A stretch of 64,000 nt of DNA, from NCBI RefSeq assembly GCF_011068285.1, contig NZ_CP049616.1, forward strand, positions 3,864,001-3,928,000. The letters run 5' to 3'. Shown one piece after another: positions 63,423-64,000 of this stretch. The first letter of the stretch is position 1; each line of letters starts with the position of its first letter. This DNA is from Flagellimonas oceani (lineage in GTDB: Bacteria; Bacteroidota; Bacteroidia; Flavobacteriales; Flavobacteriaceae). The translations under genes and the position numbers were made by a program. The notes under the pieces were generated by a model, which worked only from the letters and a program-made list of their open reading frames with translations, was not told where the DNA came from and made no database searches.

Positions 63423-64000
63423 AGAATCTTCAAAGGAATACGAACGATCACTTTTGTTCCCATGGGTTGGTTGTTGTCATCATATTTGTCCACTATGGTA
63501 ATGGAATCCTTGCCTTCTCCCAACGATTGCAACCTGAGTTTGGTGACCTCCAGTCCCCTTGATTTTTTTTCGTTTTGATAGATGTGCAACCTTTCTTTTG
63601 CTGCCAACCGGCCCACGCCCGTATCGTCCACCGTACAAATCAAATGGTTGTTGTCCTTCCCAAAACTGATATCAAGTTGCTTGGTTCCGGATTTTTTGGG
63701 CAACAGGCCATGGATCAATGCATTTTCTACAAAAGGCTGTAAAATCATGGAGGGGATTTCTATTTCTTCGGGATCCAGGCCTTCATCCGTAGTTATTGTG
63801 TACGAAAAGCTGTTGTCGAACCGCAACAATTCCAGTGATAGGTAATCTTCCAACATTTTTATCTCTTCTGCCAGGAGAATGTTGATATCCATGGAGCTTT
63901 CCAGTACATTCCGTGTAAGCCGACTGAATTTGCTCAAATATTTTAGGGCACTTTCTATTTTTTTTACGGACACCAAGTGTTGAATCGCGCTAAGGGAGTT
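63419..64000 (-). CDS. LytS-family sensor histidine kinase, C-terminal part (5' cut by window edge)
   Basis: The frame stays open to the window end and shows about 194 residues. NSLSAIQHLVSVKKIESAL is the sequence directly after the phospho-acceptor His of the LytS/YehU (His_kinase) family, which lies just outside. The ATP-binding part shows PSMILQPFVENALIHGL (N-box) and DDTGVG. The partner LytTR regulator would be expected nearby but is not in the window. Sensor region not visible. Confidence 0.9.
   Translation of the reverse strand, partial: NSLSAIQHLVSVKKIESALKYLSKFSRLTRNVLESSMDINILLAEEIKMLEDYLSLELLRFDNSFSYTITTDEGLDPEEIEIPSMILQPFVENALIHGLLPKKSGTKQLDISFGKDNNHLICTVDDTGVGRLAAKERLHIYQNEKKSRGLEVTKLRLQSLGEGKDSITIVDKYDDNNQPMGTKVIVRIPLKIL

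Overview
The window looks like chromosome from a marine member of the Flavobacteriaceae (Bacteroidota), possibly close to Muricauda/Allomuricauda; the genus is a guess. The evidence is a SprE/PorW-type gliding and type IX secretion lipoprotein, an F-ATPase operon lacking atpD/atpC, several Flavobacteriia-restricted small families (DUF6341, DUF6427, DUF4254, DUF4292, DUF5687-like), many lipoproteins, 4-bp ATGA/GTGA/TTGA gene overlaps, frequent TTG/GTG starts, and promoters of the TTG-N17-23-TAnnTTTG type.

1-22930 is a surface polysaccharide locus. It begins with dTDP-sugar genes (rfbB end, rfbA, rfbC). A tightly coupled nonulosonic (legionaminic-type) acid operon follows: legB, legC, legH, legI, legG, a ptmE-like GDP-sugar pyrophosphorylase and legF. 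Then come an FN3-like lipoprotein, an acyltransferase, a Wzx flippase, a GT-B protein that could be the nonulosonyltransferase, two polymerase/ligase-like membrane proteins, an epimerase, a GT4 enzyme, gmd plus rmd (GDP-D-rhamnose), the priming sugar transferase and a UDP-xylose synthase. Up to about 21950 the DNA is AT-rich; the UDP-xylose synthase gene and the housekeeping genes after it are clearly richer in GC.

22975-43833 is mostly core genome: purD, DUF6341, DUF6427, DUF4254, GT9, a lipoprotein, an arsenosugar-type radical SAM pair (arsS plus a CPYC carboxymuconolactone decarboxylase), fasciclin, patatin, an FNR-type reductase, a DUF5687/ABC pair, sprE/porW, bactofilin, and the atpZ-DUF6168-atpB-E-F-H-A-G operon. 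A four-helix-bundle (23S rRNA intervening-sequence-type) gene bounded by a 13-bp inverted repeat sits between atpA and atpG.

43852-50109 is the most unusual part: an accessory island bracketed by two near-identical terminators. It holds a lipoprotein with an N-terminal carrier region, a Gly-rich linker and a C-terminal HExxH (zincin) domain. Downstream lies a headless second zincin cassette that begins with a 133-bp near-copy of the carrier/effector junction. Small lipoprotein or membrane genes, two of them paralogous, surround both. This is the layout of a polymorphic toxin/immunity locus with an orphan C-terminal cassette. It is inferred from layout and motifs; I cannot say whether it has been described before.

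50189-63422 returns to core genes: a flippase, dut, a sugar nucleotidyltransferase, TPR, DUF4292, an EnvC-like activator, aldo/keto reductase, thioesterase, an HU/SPOR protein, dprA, trpS and PlsC-like acyltransferase. Three insertions interrupt it: a GIY-YIG gene between two inverted 20-bp hairpins, a tandem pair of secreted paralogs, and a 550-bp intergenic stretch full of degenerate repeats. The right edge cuts a LytS-type histidine kinase. I see no rRNA, tRNA, CRISPR, transposase or phage genes.
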